Shown: positions 12,721 to 24,481, counted from the first letter of the stretch. The stretch is 64,000 bases of DNA from Phyllostachys edulis (GCA_036346405.1 CM070563.1:18705022-18769021); one strand, 5' to 3'. Program-made: numbers and translations. Notes: generated from the sequence alone by a model not told the origin.

Positions 12721-13344
12721 GACAACGTCCTGATGATACTGTACTGTGGTGACCACGATGATCAACCGGGAGAGAAACGCGTCGCTGTGAAGGCCGCGCC
12801 TCCGTCGACCAGATGCGCCGCCGCTGCACGCCTCCTCCAGAGCTGCCGCCAGCGCCGTCCGCTACCGATGCGGCCGCCGCGCTCATAAGGGCGCATACCT
12901 TGCCCATCGCTCTCCTCGCCTTTGCCTCCTCTCCGCCGCTCAAGGTCCGTCGGCCATTGCCATCGGTAAGAGATGGAGTTTATTCTTTGCGCCAGAACCT
13001 CGACCTCATTCTTTGCCGCCTGCGCGCTGCATCTGCCGCTGCCGCTTCCGCCTCCGCTCGCTGAAGCCGCCGCTACTCATTGCCAGCCTCGGCGCTTTTT
13101 CGCCACTTGCGGCCTTTGTCTGCCCTTCGCTTCGCGTTCTCGCCACAGCCGAGTTAAACTTCTTCCGCCAGTGCTCGAGGCGCATCGAAGGCCGAGATCG
13201 CCTCTGCGGACATGGCGCGCCCGGAACTAACTGCGTGGAGAGGAGCCGCTGCTTCGGTTGGAGGCTGGCTGGCCGAAGCGAGGCCGAGAAGGGATTGAGC
13301 GAGAGATGCTCAAAGTTGCGAGATACTACGACTCTGATACCACT

Positions 13345-13690
13345 TGTTAGTCATTTGGACTCTTGCTCTTGGTGATAGCAAGATCCTTACTCTCATCGAG
13401 AGGATAACACTTGGAGATGGGGCAATTTTCTTTGTTTATTTCTCACACAATGCTATGCTAACTTTGAGGGTTGGGGATACAAATTTATAGGCACCACTCA
13501 AAGATATGCTAAGATGCTAGTCTAAGATGCCGCCCTAAAGCATCAAGATGTCAGCCCTAAAGATGTTGTCCTAAAGCATCAAGATGTCAGCCCTAAAGGG
13601 CCAAGATGTCGTCCTAAAGGCCCAAGATGTTTGTCCTAAAGATGCTGTCCTTGGAGGACAAAGACAAGCCAACACAAGACTTATCCATCA
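13345..13690 (-). repeat. Copia-3 5-prime LTR with internal minisatellite
   Basis: 346 bp. The first 170 bp is almost identical to the other LTR; the tandem array differs in unit number and sequence. Confidence 0.85.
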
Positions 13691-14110
13691 CTTGTGTACG
13701 CCGCCAGCTCACTTGGAGACTAAATGCGCCTCATGAGTTCCTCACCCATCTTCGTCCAGAGTATGAGGTGGCTCGCTCTCAGTTGCTAATGAGACAGCCC
13801 CTTCCCTCCATATTGGAGGCTCTCGCTGCTATTCAGGCTAAGGAGGCTCGTCTTCGCACGGCAGGGATTCTATAGCAACCCTCTTCAGTCTTGGCTACTC
13901 ATATCCCAGCATCGGTGCCTACGCCTGCCTCTGCCCCTGTGCCGCCGCGCCGCCCATGGGCGTCGCTGCTTGCTCCACCTTCTTCATCTGCGATTCTTGG
14001 ATCGCTTCCGGCACACCGTCCAAAGATTGTCGCCAGAAATGTATAGCTCACGGAGCGTCAGATTTCAGGGGAGCCGGATCCTCCCAATCGAGTTCACGCT
14101 TAGAGTTCCT
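13691..14110 (+). pseudogene. Copia-2 gag, second part
   Basis: Continues the interrupted gag with RRQLTWRLNAPHEFLTHLRP and LEALAAIQAKEARLRTAG, then a proline-rich linker with stops. This is the second half of the gene split by Copia-3. Confidence 0.78.
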
Positions 14111-15660
14111 TGGAGCAGACGACTGAGAGATGCTCACGCTACTTTGCCGCCTTTGTCGCTTCTACACCAAAGACTGAGTTCTGCTGCTAGGTCTTCTGGT
14201 CCTACGCCTCCACCTCCTCCTTCAGGTACATCATCTCCTTGGATTCTAGATTCCGGTGCCTCTTTCCACATGACACCGGACTTCACTCATCTTACTTCTG
14301 TGAGACCACCTGATCTTCCTCTCACAGTTCAAACTGCGGATGGCACATCTCTTCCTGTTGCAGGAAGAGGCACTCTTTCCATTTTGTCCTTTCGTGTTCC
14401 CACTATATCTCATGTTCCTAGTCTTACTATGCAGCTTATGTCAGCTGGTCAGATCACTGATCATGGTTGCCGTATCATTCTTGATTCTGACTCTTGTTGT
14501 GTTCAGGATTGTCGTACAGGGATTCTGGTTGGGACTGGTCCTAGACGCCATGATTCTCAGCGTCTTTGGGAGCTCGACTAGCTACATCCTCCTTCCACTG
14601 CCTCTACTAGCCAGTCAGCTAGTACCACCGCCTCAGCTTCAGCTGCTTCTTCCACCACCACTTTTGTCCAGTGGCACCATCGGCTAGGTCACATTGGTGG
14701 TTCTCATCTTTCGCCTCTAGTAGGGAGCGGTGTTCTAGGTTCTGTTTCTGATGATACTACTTTACATTGTACGGGTTGAAAGCTTGGCAAGCAGCTACAA
14801 CTCCCTTATCCCTCTAGTGATTCTGAGTCTCAGCATCCTTTTGATTTGATTCACTCTGATGTCTGGGGACCGGCTCCCTTCACTTTGAAAGGGGGTCATA
14901 CCTTTATTGATGATTATTTGAGATACACTTGGCTCTATCTTATGTCTTCTCGCAATCAGATTCTTTTCATTTACTAGCAATTTACCACCATGGTTCGCAC
15001 TCAGTTTGAGTCGATCATTCGTATTTTCCATGCAGATTCTACTGGTGAATATCTCTCCACCTCACTTCGTCGTGTTCTTGCTGATCAAGGCACTCTCCCA
15101 CAGTATTCTTGTCCTAGTGCTCATGCTCAGATAGGTGTCGCTGAGTGTAAGTACCGTCATCTTCTTGAGACGGCTCGTGCTCTCATGCTTACTTCTCATG
15201 TCCCACCTCATTTTTGAAATTCGCCTCTCTCTGTTGCCTTTCTTATAAATCGGCAGCCCTCTTCTGCTCTCAAGGGATGCACCCCTTTTGAGCGTCTCAC
15301 TGGTTCATCACCCCAGTAAGTCACCTTTGTTGTTTTAGTTGTGTCTACTACGTGCTTCTTCCACCTCGTGAGCGCACCAAGCTAACTGCTCAGTCGGTCG
15401 AGTGTGTTTTTCTTGGCTACAGCTCTGAGCATAAGGGTTATCGTTGCTATGATCCTATTGCTCGATGAATGAGGATCTCTCGAGGCGTCACTTTTGATAA
15501 GTCTCATCCTTACTTTCCTTGTTCCTCTGCCACCAGCTTTGCTTCTGCTGAGACGCTTTCCTTTTTGACTTTTCCTAACACTTCGCCTCCTCCAAATCGT
15601 GTCTTACCACCCTCATCTCCTTTGTCTCGGTCCCCACCGTCTCCTTCACCATAGCCTCCT
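14111..15660 (+). pseudogene. Copia-2 protease and integrase
   Basis: The frame ending at 14581 carries the aspartic protease core WILDSGASFHMT. After a stop, HHRLGHIGGSHLS marks the GAG-pre-integrase zinc region, and HPFDLIHSDVWGPAPF starts integrase. Later pieces include RIFHADSTGEY and the capsid-proximal GVTFDKSHPYFP. At least five stops or shifts break it. Confidence 0.8.
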
Positions 15661-15849
15661 TCACCACAATCTCTCCCATCTCCCCCGGTTTCCTCACCTC
15701 CTCCGGAGGTTCCTACCAGCTCTTCTGTTGAGATCTCCCCTTTTCTGCTTTACTAATCTCGCTGTCCCTGGCCACCTCCTCCGGTTGAGCCTTCTACTCC
15801 CTTCACTACCTCATCCTTGCTCGGTCCCGCTCCAGCCTCTCCCAGGTAT

Positions 15850-17420
15850 GATCTTCGTGATCATCGGACTGTTAGACCTCTGGCGTTCTGACCTTCTGTA
15901 CCACGCTCTTGTTGAGCCTATGACTTCTGTGAGGTCACGCCCCCATCGAGAGTGGCAAGAAGCGATGGTGAGGAGATTGTTTGCTCTGGAGCGCGTCGAG
16001 ACTTGAGATCTTGTTCCCCTACCTACCCGTATTACTTCGATCACGTGCAAGTGGATATACAATATTAAGACTCGCTCCGATGGCTCTCTTGAGTGCTACA
16101 AGGCTCGTTTTGTGGTCTGTGGTTTTTAGCACGAGCATAGTCGTGACTACGATGAGACCTTTGCGCATGTTGCTCACATGACCACTGTTCGGACCCTTCT
16201 GGCAGTTGCTTCTGTTCGCCAATGGTCCATTTCTCAGTTGGACGTCAAGAATGCCTTCCTCAATGGCGAGCTGCGTGAGGTCTACATGCAGCCGCCTCCT
16301 GAGTATTATGTCCCTAATGGTATGATGTGTCGTCTTCATCGCTGTCTCTACGGGCTCAAGCAAGCTCCTCAAGCCTGGTTCGAGCACTTCTCCTCTGTTG
16401 TCACTAAGGCCGGTTTCACTGCCAGTGACCATGACTCTGCTCTCTTTGTTCATACCTCTCATCGTGGTCGGACTCTTCTTCTTCCATATGTTGATGATAT
16501 GATTATCACTGGTGATGATCCTTAGAACATCGCTTTTGTGAAAAAGCGTCTCAGTGAGAAGTTCTTGATGTCTGACATGGTCCTCTTCATTACTTTCTTG
16601 GGATTGCGGTCACTTCTACACCTGAGGGCTACTACCTCTCCCAAGAGAAGTACATTCAAGACCTTCTTGCTCACGCTTCTCTCACTGATCAGCGCACAGT
16701 GGACACTCCCATGGAGCTCGGAGTTCACCTTCGGCCCACTGATGGAGAACCCCTTCAGGATCCCACTCGCTATCGTCACCTTGTTGGTAGTCTTATCTAT
16801 CTTGGGATCACTCGACCTGACATATCTCACCCTATTCACATTTTGAGCTAATTTGCTTCAACTCCCACTCAGCTTCACTACAGTCACCTTCTGTGTGTCC
16901 TTCGATATCTTCGTGGCACCATTTCTCGTCGCCTTTTCTTTCCCCGCTCCAGCTCCTTGCAGCTCAAGGTGTACTCTGATGTGACTTGGGCTAGTGATCA
17001 CTCCGATCGTCAATCTCTTTCTGCCTACTGTGTTTTCCTTGGATCCTCTCTGATTGCTTGGAAGACCAAAAGCATGACAAATTTCGCCGAGTCTTTGGCC
17101 GAAGTTGAGGCTATGGCGTCGTTGACAGCTGAGGTTACTTGGTTACGGTGGCTCCGTCAGGATTTTGGTGTCTCTGTTACCGGACCGACGACTCTTTTGT
17201 CCGACAAAGACGGTGCGTCAAGATATGTGAGATCCAAGAAGCATGTACTCACCAAGCACATTGGCGACGATGCCTCCTATATGAGATCACAGGTGCAGGA
17301 CTAGATTGTGGTTCTTCAGTACGTGCCTTTGGAGCTTCAGCTAGCCGACTTCTTCACGAAGGCACACACACGAGCTCAGCACCACCTTTTCCTCTCCAAA
17401 CTCAGTGTTGTTGATCCACC
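15850..17420 (+). pseudogene. Copia-2 reverse transcriptase and RNase H
   Basis: RT motifs QLDVKNAFLNGELR, LYGLKQAPQAWFEHF and YVDDMIITGDDP lie in the frame 16178-16525. RNase H (YSDVTWASDHSDRQSLSAYC) runs in 16957-17304. Stops at 16525 and 17304 and frame slips between them make it inactive. It is followed by the polypurine tract. Confidence 0.87.
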
Positions 17421-17440
17421 ATGAGTTTGAGGGGGGGTGT

Positions 17441-19340
17441 ACGAACCATCGTTGCAAAGCTATGATGATCGCAAGAAACAAACCACGATTAGACATAGGG
17501 TAAATCCATGTAAAATGGGAATAATCATCAATGAAGATCACAAAAAATTTATACCCGCCTTTAGAGATAATAGGCGTAGGTCCCCATACATCGGAATGAA
17601 CTAAGTCAAAAGGACGAGAAGACAATGACTCACTAGAATGATAAGGAAGTTGTAGCTACTTGCCTAGCTTGCAACCCTGACAAAACATGGCCATGTCAAT
17701 AGTAACACATCCAAAAACATCCTGGCGAACTAATGAAGAAAGGTGAGACCCACACAAGTGACCCCAACGATGATGTCACTACGCAAAACTCCAAAGGTGG
17801 TGGCAGCAATGGCGTAGAGGTAGACGTAGAGGTTGTAGGAGAAACTGAAGTGGACGGAAGGTGGAGAGAGTCAAGGATGTAGAGACCGTGATGATCCCTA
17901 CGGCGCCGGCCAGTCCCAAGTACTATTCCTGTCTGTCGGTCCTAGACGAAACAGGAGTGAGAATCAAAACCAACCCTACAGCCGAGATCGGTAAGCTGAC
18001 CTACCGAGAAAAGCTGCATGATAAGTTGGGGAACATGGGAAACAGCTGGAACAAAAAAATCAGTGGACAAAAGAGTGTCTAACAGCTGACAGACAAAGGA
18101 GTATCGTTCGCTGTCTGAATAGAGATAGGAAAAACAGGAGGTCCTATTAAAGTAAGAGATGTGGAGTCCGGTGTCACGTGGAAAGAAGCACCAGAATCCA
18201 GAACCCAAGAAGTACCTGGAGAAGACGTCTGAGCTAGACTAGCGGAACCTGCTGAGCTATGAGAAAGCTGCTGGAGTAGAGTCTGGTAGAACTGCTAAAC
18301 AGAGTTACCTCGCTGAGAAGGTCCTGATGTACTGGTCTGTCCGCCCGTTAAGGAAGGGCCTCCCTACCCCCCTTGGATTGTCCACTCCCACGCGCCTTGT
18401 TCCGCTTTTTTCGCACCACACAACTCTGATAGTCGTGCCTAAAGTTTTTGCAATAATTGCACTGAACCTCAGTTGGTGCAAAAACAGGAGCGGAAACAAA
18501 CACCTAAGGAGGAACTGTAGTCGAAGAAGAACCCATCAGTGTAGTCGAAGGAGTAGCAAGCACGGATCGGAACAAAGCAAGGTTTGCTAACTCATGGCAT
18601 GGGCTCCTCAAAGCCAAGGCGTCGAAAGTGCCTCGTGAATCGCTTGGTCAGTGGTGGCGGCTCAAAGAATTGAGCCCTGACAGGCTCAAACTCTGGGCAA
18701 AGACGGCAAACGAAGTATTAAAGGCGAAGGCGATCACGATCCGCCTTTTGCACCTCATGACACTCCTAGCAGAGCAGAGAAGCCAGCCCGTCGAGCTGGC
18801 GCCAGAGACTGGCCAGGGCTTGGTGGAAGTCGTCGACAGAAGAGTCCTCCTGAGGAAGCATCTCCAACTCACGCTAAAGCGAAAAGAACTGAGCGTCACT
18901 GCTCTGCTGGTATCGCTCGCGTAAGTACTCTCAGATCTGATGAGTAGACCGCAGACCAATAATGTCTGGCTGGATGGAGACGTCAACGCTGACCACCAGG
19001 ATGGCTCGAATACGAGCCTCATCAGCACACCAGCGCTCGAAGGCGTCAATGGTATACTGAAAAACCTCATCAGCAAAGTTAGAAGCAGCAGCAGCCGCCT
19101 CTACCTCCTTAGCGGCCTCATCTTTTGCAGGAGCTGCAGGGCTACCTGGGAGGAGGCTGATCCGACAGTGGCGAAGAACGTCGAGTACCAGTGACATGTC
19201 CCCAGAGGTGGAGACCATCGAGTGTGATCTTCATGAGTGAAGATCACAACCTGTAGCTCATTCCATGAAGCTTTGTTCCCGATAATAGGATCGCAGCTGA
19301 TGGAACGGAAGTCAGCGGTAGGTGACGCGGCGACCAAGGC
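17441..19340 (-). pseudogene. Copia-1 gag, protease and N-terminal integrase
   Basis: Minus-strand frames from about 19337 to 18560 resemble copia gag. Near 18210-17940 the protease core VLDSGASFH can be read, followed by a pre-integrase segment. At 17625-17445 the integrase start RPFDLVHSDVWGPTP and FFVIFIDDYSHFTWIYPMS is clear, stopping at the Copia-2 junction. Stops and frame changes are frequent. The C-terminal half of integrase is missing from the window. Confidence 0.82.
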
Positions 19341-19775
19341 AAACGAAGGCTAACAGGCAGTGCTGGACAACACGACGGTTAGATCGACGTGTTGTCTTTT
19401 TTTGGAAAATATATGTCTTATAGAAGCTGAATCTATTTCTAAAAAAAGGACGCCCATGAGCGCCGACAGGGGCCCACCAACATACGACGATGATGGCGGC
19501 AGCGGCAATACGAAACAAGGTCGACAGATCGACTTCAATTTCGACCGTGAGCACGTCCGGCAACAGCAGAAAGTCTGACGCCTGCCTTGCACGAGCGGGC
19601 TTGAGATCAAAGTGACGACGGCGACATCGGGCAACAAGATGTCGGCTTTGGAGATCGGGCAAGACAGCAGGCATGTGGCGAAGCGAGTTCAGAGATTAAA
19701 CGACTGCAGTAGCGATTTGCAAGGCGTCGCGCTAGCTGTCGTGACGACAGCGTGAAGGAGCAAGTTAGTGCCCTA

Positions 19776-19787
19776 GCTCTGATACCA
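19776..19787 (-). other. Primer-binding site of Copia-1
   Basis: On the minus strand it reads TGGTATCAGAGC, the standard complement to the 3-prime end of initiator tRNA-Met used by plant copia elements. Confidence 0.9.
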
Positions 19788-19901
19788 TATTATGAATATT
19801 GTATGTGTATTAATGAGCTCGATGGGTAATATATATAGGGAGTACAAGGAGGATATGTCATATACGAGATAAGGAAATATAAAAGGATTCCTATTCTAAC
19901 A
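19788..19901 (-). repeat. Copia-1 5-prime LTR
   Basis: 114-bp LTR that starts at the primer site and ends CTAACA. Short LTRs of about 100 bp are usual for some copia lineages. Confidence 0.88.
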
Positions 19902-20517
19902 ATGAGCACCTTGTACTGTGACACAATATTATATTTTCCCAATTTTTTTATTTACAAGCCAGAATTTTTTATAAAAAAAAAAACTAGCCGAGTGCTCGTG
20001 TGTTGCAACAGATTTCAAATAAAACATAATCTAAGTTATAAACTTAGAATAACCAATATACATAAGGTAATTATCCCTACAAATGAAAGTTTCATACATA
20101 ATTTGCATCCAATCAACATGCCACATAGAATCTTATCACAAACCACAAACACAGATAATCTAATTATCCACAGAAGATCCTTCAAATATCTTATACATAT
20201 ATGCACATATTTATCTATAAAAGATCCCACCAACTCAAGAGGTGGTAGATGGCAAACTCGCTACCACCACCCAATCCTTCTTTTATAACTAGTCGAGTGC
20301 TCATGCGTTGCAACGGTTTTCAAATAAAAATAATATATGTTATTAACTTAGGAAACCAATATCATAATGTAATTATCCTACAAATGAAAGTTTCATACAT
20401 AATTTGCATCTAATCAACAAGCCACATATAATCTTATCATAAGTCACAAGCCCATATAATGTATTTATCTACAGAAGATCCTTCAAGTAACTTATGCATG
20501 CATACATATCTATGTAC

Positions 20518-20635
20518 TGTTAATATGAATGAAGCTTGTTGTATTGCAATAGCCTAATGGGCAACATATAGAGTACAAAGGGACACACACAAGACTAAAC
20601 CATAACAATAGGAAATACCACTAATACCCTTAACA
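20518..20635 (-). repeat. LTR of the short LTR element copy 1 (left)
   Basis: 118 bp, TG...CA, differing from its partner at only a few positions. Confidence 0.85.
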
Positions 20636-22334
20636 CCCTCCCCCCTCTCAAATGCAAGGCGTATGCAATAGCATTGCATTTGGAAAGGGTTGACACTACA
20701 ATAGGAAAATCCGAAGTCCGAGTCTTGATAATGTCATCGTAGCGTGCAGCTCTTGGAAAAATGTGTCGGCACCAAAGGATCTCCTCTCATCCAGAATCAT
20801 GCTGCAGCCCACAAGCACAAAGTGCTAGGGCTGAGAAAGTAGAGATAAGCGGAGCAAAGTCGACTCGCGGCAGCACGATGAGAGAGGATGTGGAAGGTGA
20901 CACAAATAAAGAGAACTGTCAAATCAAGCCGAAGAGAGAGATAGAAGCATGGCGGCGCAGATCGAAGCCCAAAACGGAGGCTAAGAAGGTATAAGAAGCA
21001 CAATGAGGCGTAGTCTGCGAGAAGAAGCCTGCCTTAGAAGCTCGGGGCGGCAGCTCAAAGAGAAGCGGCGGCATCATAAAGACTTCTACGATCTGCAGCT
21101 GCTCAGAGAGAAGAGCGGCGGCTGCTGCCATGCGAAAGGGGAGGAAAGGGCCAAGAAGCAATCGGCTGACTGACAAGAACTTTATGGACTCGTATGGCTT
21201 AGACGAACTCAATGAATTGTTACGGACTTAGATAGACGCAAACAGAAGACTCAGAAGAAAGGACTCAAAGGCAGCGGATTATAGCAGCAGTAATTTTTTT
21301 TTCTTCGGACGGTTTTGGGCTGTGAACCGTCGGCCCATCACCCGTCGGCCCATTAGAAAAGGAGACATGGGGGAGGATTAGGGATTCCCTCCCCCCTATT
21401 CTCCACCATCCAATGGCAGCCAATGAACACTGTGCGCGAGCTAGTGGCACGGGACGCGTGGGTCAGAATTTGCCAGGCCTTGGCGGGCAATGGCCAAGCA
21501 GAAGCCGAGGCAACGACGATCTTTGAAAAGCGGCCGAGGCAAAGGAAGGAGACAGCAACAGCAAAGGACGTTAGGGAAGTCGTCGCGAGTGAGCCGAGAG
21601 CGGCAACCCGATCCAAGGCGGATCTGGTCATCGGCGGCGGCGCAAGGATCAAAACGGAAGATTTACGGCAGCTCGGCGGCGTCGGGAGGCGAGGCAGAGC
21701 ACGGGTGAGGAGAAGCACGAGCAGCCGACGAGAGCGCCACAGAAGAGATCTGGCGGCGGTGGCCGAGGCGGCGACGGATCAGCCATGGGAGCCGGATCCG
21801 GCGGATGGCCGAGAAGCGGCGGATCTGCGGGAGCCGGATCCGTGATGAAGAAAAACCAGCGGATTCGAGGCGTGGGAGACGCGGCAGAAGAAGGAGCCGA
21901 ATCCGTAGCGGAGACGGGCCGGATCTAGGGGGCGCGATGGCGCTGTGTCGTCGAGGAGCCAAATCCATCGGATCTGGCTGAGGAGGCGGCCGGGCGATGG
22001 GCGGCGTCGGCGGTGTCAATGGTCGGAAGCGGGCGTGGATGCCGCAGCTCCTCTGTTGCCCGCCTCGCCGCGGATCCGGATCTGGCGAACGAACTTGAGG
22101 ATGGTGGGTCCGAGCGAGATGAAGGGTGGGGGAGCTTGTCAAGCAGGTTGACGGCGTCGAGCTCCTTTGCTGCTGCTGCGAGGAAGGACGAGGACTGTTG
22201 TTGCTGCGAGGAGGGCTCTGGCTAAGAGGTTGGCCGCCCTCGAGAGTAGAGGTTGCTCCTCTCGGGGGCAGGGCAGCGGAAGACGATTTCGGAGCTAGGT
22301 TAGAGGCTAGGGTTTTAACCTTGCTCTGATACCA

Positions 22335-22452
22335 TGTTAATATGAATGAAGCTTGTTGTATTGCAATAGCCCAATAGGCAATATATAGAGTACAAAGGGA
22401 CACACACAAGACTAAACCCTAACAATAGAAAATACCACTAATACCCTTAACA
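22335..22452 (-). repeat. LTR of the short LTR element copy 1 (right)
   Basis: 118 bp, adjoining the primer-binding site. Confidence 0.85.
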
Positions 22453-22545
22453 TCTACAAAAGATCCTACTAACTCAGAAGGTGAGGAGGGGAGATGGTAG
22501 ATAGCAAACTCACCACTACCACCAAGTCTCTCTTTTATAATAGTA

Positions 22546-23510
22546 AAAATAAATACATAAGCCACAGTCAAAATTGTGAAACCTAAGCTGTCCGCTTTGT
22601 AGTGGTTGATACTAATTAACTGCTAAATTCTAGCAGTTCATCTTTGCATCAACCTCGGAGGTAATGCAGGGCCTTTCCCTTATGCTACAGAAGAAACAGT
22701 GTGAATGGCAAAAACAAGTCCGGCGCCATTAAAGGTGAAGAAAGCAAAACTGCTGCAAAATCTAGCACTTCACTTTGCTATGGAATTATTTGATTTGAAT
22801 GATTGATTAGCTCTTGGACTCAAGGCCATACGTGCTGTTTGTGAACAAAATAATTAGGGAACTCTTGTTGCTCCCATGTGAAAGATTGTAAACAAGAACT
22901 GCAGCAGAAAGTCATGATCCCAACGAGTACAAACAAGATAATGCACAAGAATAAAAATTTTAACGCCAACAATCACATTGACAACTGGCTACATAGGTCA
23001 CCAATATCTTATAATTCAATGTGTTTCCTTATTAGAATTCCAGTGAAGATCCATGGGTCAACTCTCACATTGACAACTACATAGGTCACCAATAAATGGC
23101 AATGACAACAAGATGGACAGTTCGCTACAGGTCAATGATATCATCTATAAACGAACAAATTTATCCCACATGTCAAATGAAATATGCATAATAATCACCT
23201 GTTTGACATGTGAATATTCCTGGTAAATCAAACAGGAATATTCACATCATGACAAAAACAAAAATAATAAAAGATGACATTGAACAAAAGGAACATAAAA
23301 AAGATGACAAGTGAAAGCAACTCAAAATGAGAGTACACAACAGGTGAAGAAAAGAGAGCAAATTATTCATAAAGGAACCAGAAGTGACATCCGATGAAAC
23401 ATTGCCTCAGAGAATAGTATAGCAATCAGAAGAAGCGCAAGTCAGTAATTGGCCAAGGGCACACATGAAGAATGATATTGAGTATTATAATAGAAACAAG
23501 TAAAAAATAC
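22546..23510 (-). other. MTB: Right part of MTB intron 4, with a hairpin
   Basis: AT-rich intron next to exon 4. It contains a perfect 14-bp inverted repeat, TGTGAATATTCCTG, with its partner at 23233-23246 (hairpin 23209-23246). No element boundary was recognised. Confidence 0.6.
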
Positions 23511-24384
23511 CGTCAGTAGGTTCCTCAGCTATTATTATATCAGTGTCATTATTTGCATGGATGATATGCCCATCAGTGCTGCGCCGTGCAGTTCCTTTTA
23601 TGCCCATCAAGCAATGCTCCTGCGCAAGGAAAAAATGTACGCTTAAAGATAAAACCAGAGAGGGAAGTATATAAAGGCATGGAAAATATAGTATAACTAA
23701 CCTTTGAATGCTGTAACAATGTATTAGAGTCATGGCGCAGACCTGGTGTTGCATTTTTCTTGTTGGTTTTTACCCAACATATATCCTCACACCTACGAAA
23801 TCCCCACTGCACAAAAAGAATTTTCAGCAATGTGCATATCATTGCCACTGTTCATCCTTGGCTGAAATTACTGATACTATCTTGCAAAGCAATCCAATGA
23901 AACACCGGTTAGTATTTATGGAATAAGTGGACAAACATTCTAAAGGATATGACCTTTTTGTGCAGACTAAAGCTTTGGCTGGACAAAGCCGTGAACAAGA
24001 AACAACTACATTAAAAGATATGAGTAAACCATATTGTGGACAGCATGTTTCGGAGCAGATTATAGTGGTGATCGGTCTTCTACAAGCTGAAATAAATGCT
24101 ACTTCCTAAAAAACAAAGCTCAAGTGCGATAAATAAATGGAAATGATAGTGTCGAGAAGTCTTACAAAGGACTTCTGTGTTGTTTTTTGTACCCTCGACG
24201 AAAATATCAGAGAAAAATCCAGTGATTGGTAACACAGACACAAATAATAGAAACAATAATTGTGAAAATATCGAATTATACAAAGAGGCAGCTGACTTAC
24301 CTTCTTCAAACATTGACGGCCTTGTTCAAGACCAACACTGTCACCAACCCAAAGGAAGATAAATGAGGATGTATCAGCTATGGC
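23511..24384 (-). pseudogene. MTB: MTB exons 2-4: MT-A70 methyltransferase core
   Basis: Exon 2 (24384-24301) encodes AIADTSSFIFLWVGDSVGLE and on to CLKK. Exon 3 (23806-23702, 35 codons) encodes WGFRRCEDICWVKTNKKNAT and on to QHSK. Exon 4 (23619-23511) encodes EHCLMGIKGTARRSTDGHII and on to EEPTD plus one base. All three have consensus acceptor and donor sites and no lesion. The residues match the MTB/METTL14 family closely. Confidence 0.92.
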
Positions 24385-24481
24385 CTGTTGAGTCAAATAA
24401 CTGTCACATAGCAACTCCACAGGAAAAGGCAAGCTCCCAGAGAAAAAGAAAAGATGCAATAACTGTTGTATAGAGAACAAC

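Larger units (their letters stand above)
8257..13690 (-). mobile_element. Copia-3: GC-rich copia element inserted in Copia-2 gag
   Basis: Two similar LTRs bound it: 8257-8590 and 13345-13690, both TGTTAGTC...CCATCA. The primer site TGGTATCAGAG lies on the minus strand just left of the right LTR (about 13343-13333), so the element reads on the minus strand. Flanks CTGTG (8252-8256) and CTTGTG (13691-13696) look like an imperfect target duplication, and the gag of Copia-2 resumes across it. The interior is far richer in G+C than its surroundings and shows decayed gag, protease, integrase, RT and RNase H. Confidence 0.88.
3664..17440 (+). mobile_element. Copia-2: copia retrotransposon inserted in Copia-1, 3-prime LTR lost
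   Basis: The 5-prime LTR begins TGTTAGATG at 3664 and ends TTCAACA at 3788, followed by the primer site TGGTATCA. Gag, protease, integrase, RT and RNase H follow in plus orientation between other insertions. The run ends with the polypurine tract GAGGGGGGG (17429-17437). After three bases (TGT, the start of the expected LTR) the sequence jumps straight into Copia-1 integrase. A deletion has removed the 3-prime LTR and part of the host element, so no target duplication can be read. RT and RNase H resemble Copia-1; both belong to one wider family. Confidence 0.85.
2168..19901 (-). mobile_element. Copia-1: Ty1-copia LTR retrotransposon with nested insertions
   Basis: Both ends are visible. The left LTR starts TGTTATGAATATT at 2168; the right LTR ends CTATTCTAACA at 19901. 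The five bases ATGAG flank both sides (2163-2167 and 19902-19906) as the target duplication. The primer site TGGTATCAGAGC (minus strand, 19787-19776) abuts the right LTR, and a G-rich polypurine tract abuts the left LTR. The element therefore reads on the minus strand, the same direction as MTB. Gag, protease and part of integrase lie at 17441-19340; reverse transcriptase and RNase H lie at 2335-3660. Everything between is later insertion. It sits wholly inside MTB intron 4. Confidence 0.92.
20518..22452 (-). mobile_element. Short non-autonomous LTR element (TRIM/LARD-like), copy 1
   Basis: Two nearly identical 118-bp LTRs, 20518-20635 and 22335-22452, start TGTTAATATGAATG and end CCCTTAACA. 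TGGTATCAGAG lies on the minus strand next to the right LTR (22334-22324), and a polypurine tract (GAGGGGGGAGGG, minus) sits beside the left one, so the element reads minus. At 1.9 kb it has no gag or pol; the interior is GC-rich with low-complexity frames only. Flanking bases TGTAC and TCTAC do not form a clean duplication. It shares pieces with the element at 48037-49745. Confidence 0.82.
19965..22545. repeat. Tandem pair of about 315-bp repeats, second copy split by an LTR element
   Basis: Unit 1 runs from about 19980 to 20289, unit 2 from about 20290 to 20517 and on from 22453 to 22545. Both open ACTAG(C/T)CGAGTGCTC and share CAAATGAAAGTTTCATACAT and the tail TAGATGGCAAACTC/TAGATAGCAAACTC. 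The LTR element 20518-22452 interrupts unit 2. The repeat class is unknown to me. Confidence 0.75.

Noticed and set aside
21663..22409. 248-codon minus-strand frame
   Set aside because: Low-complexity Ser/Pro/Arg sequence in the interior of the short LTR element, running into its LTR. No domain.
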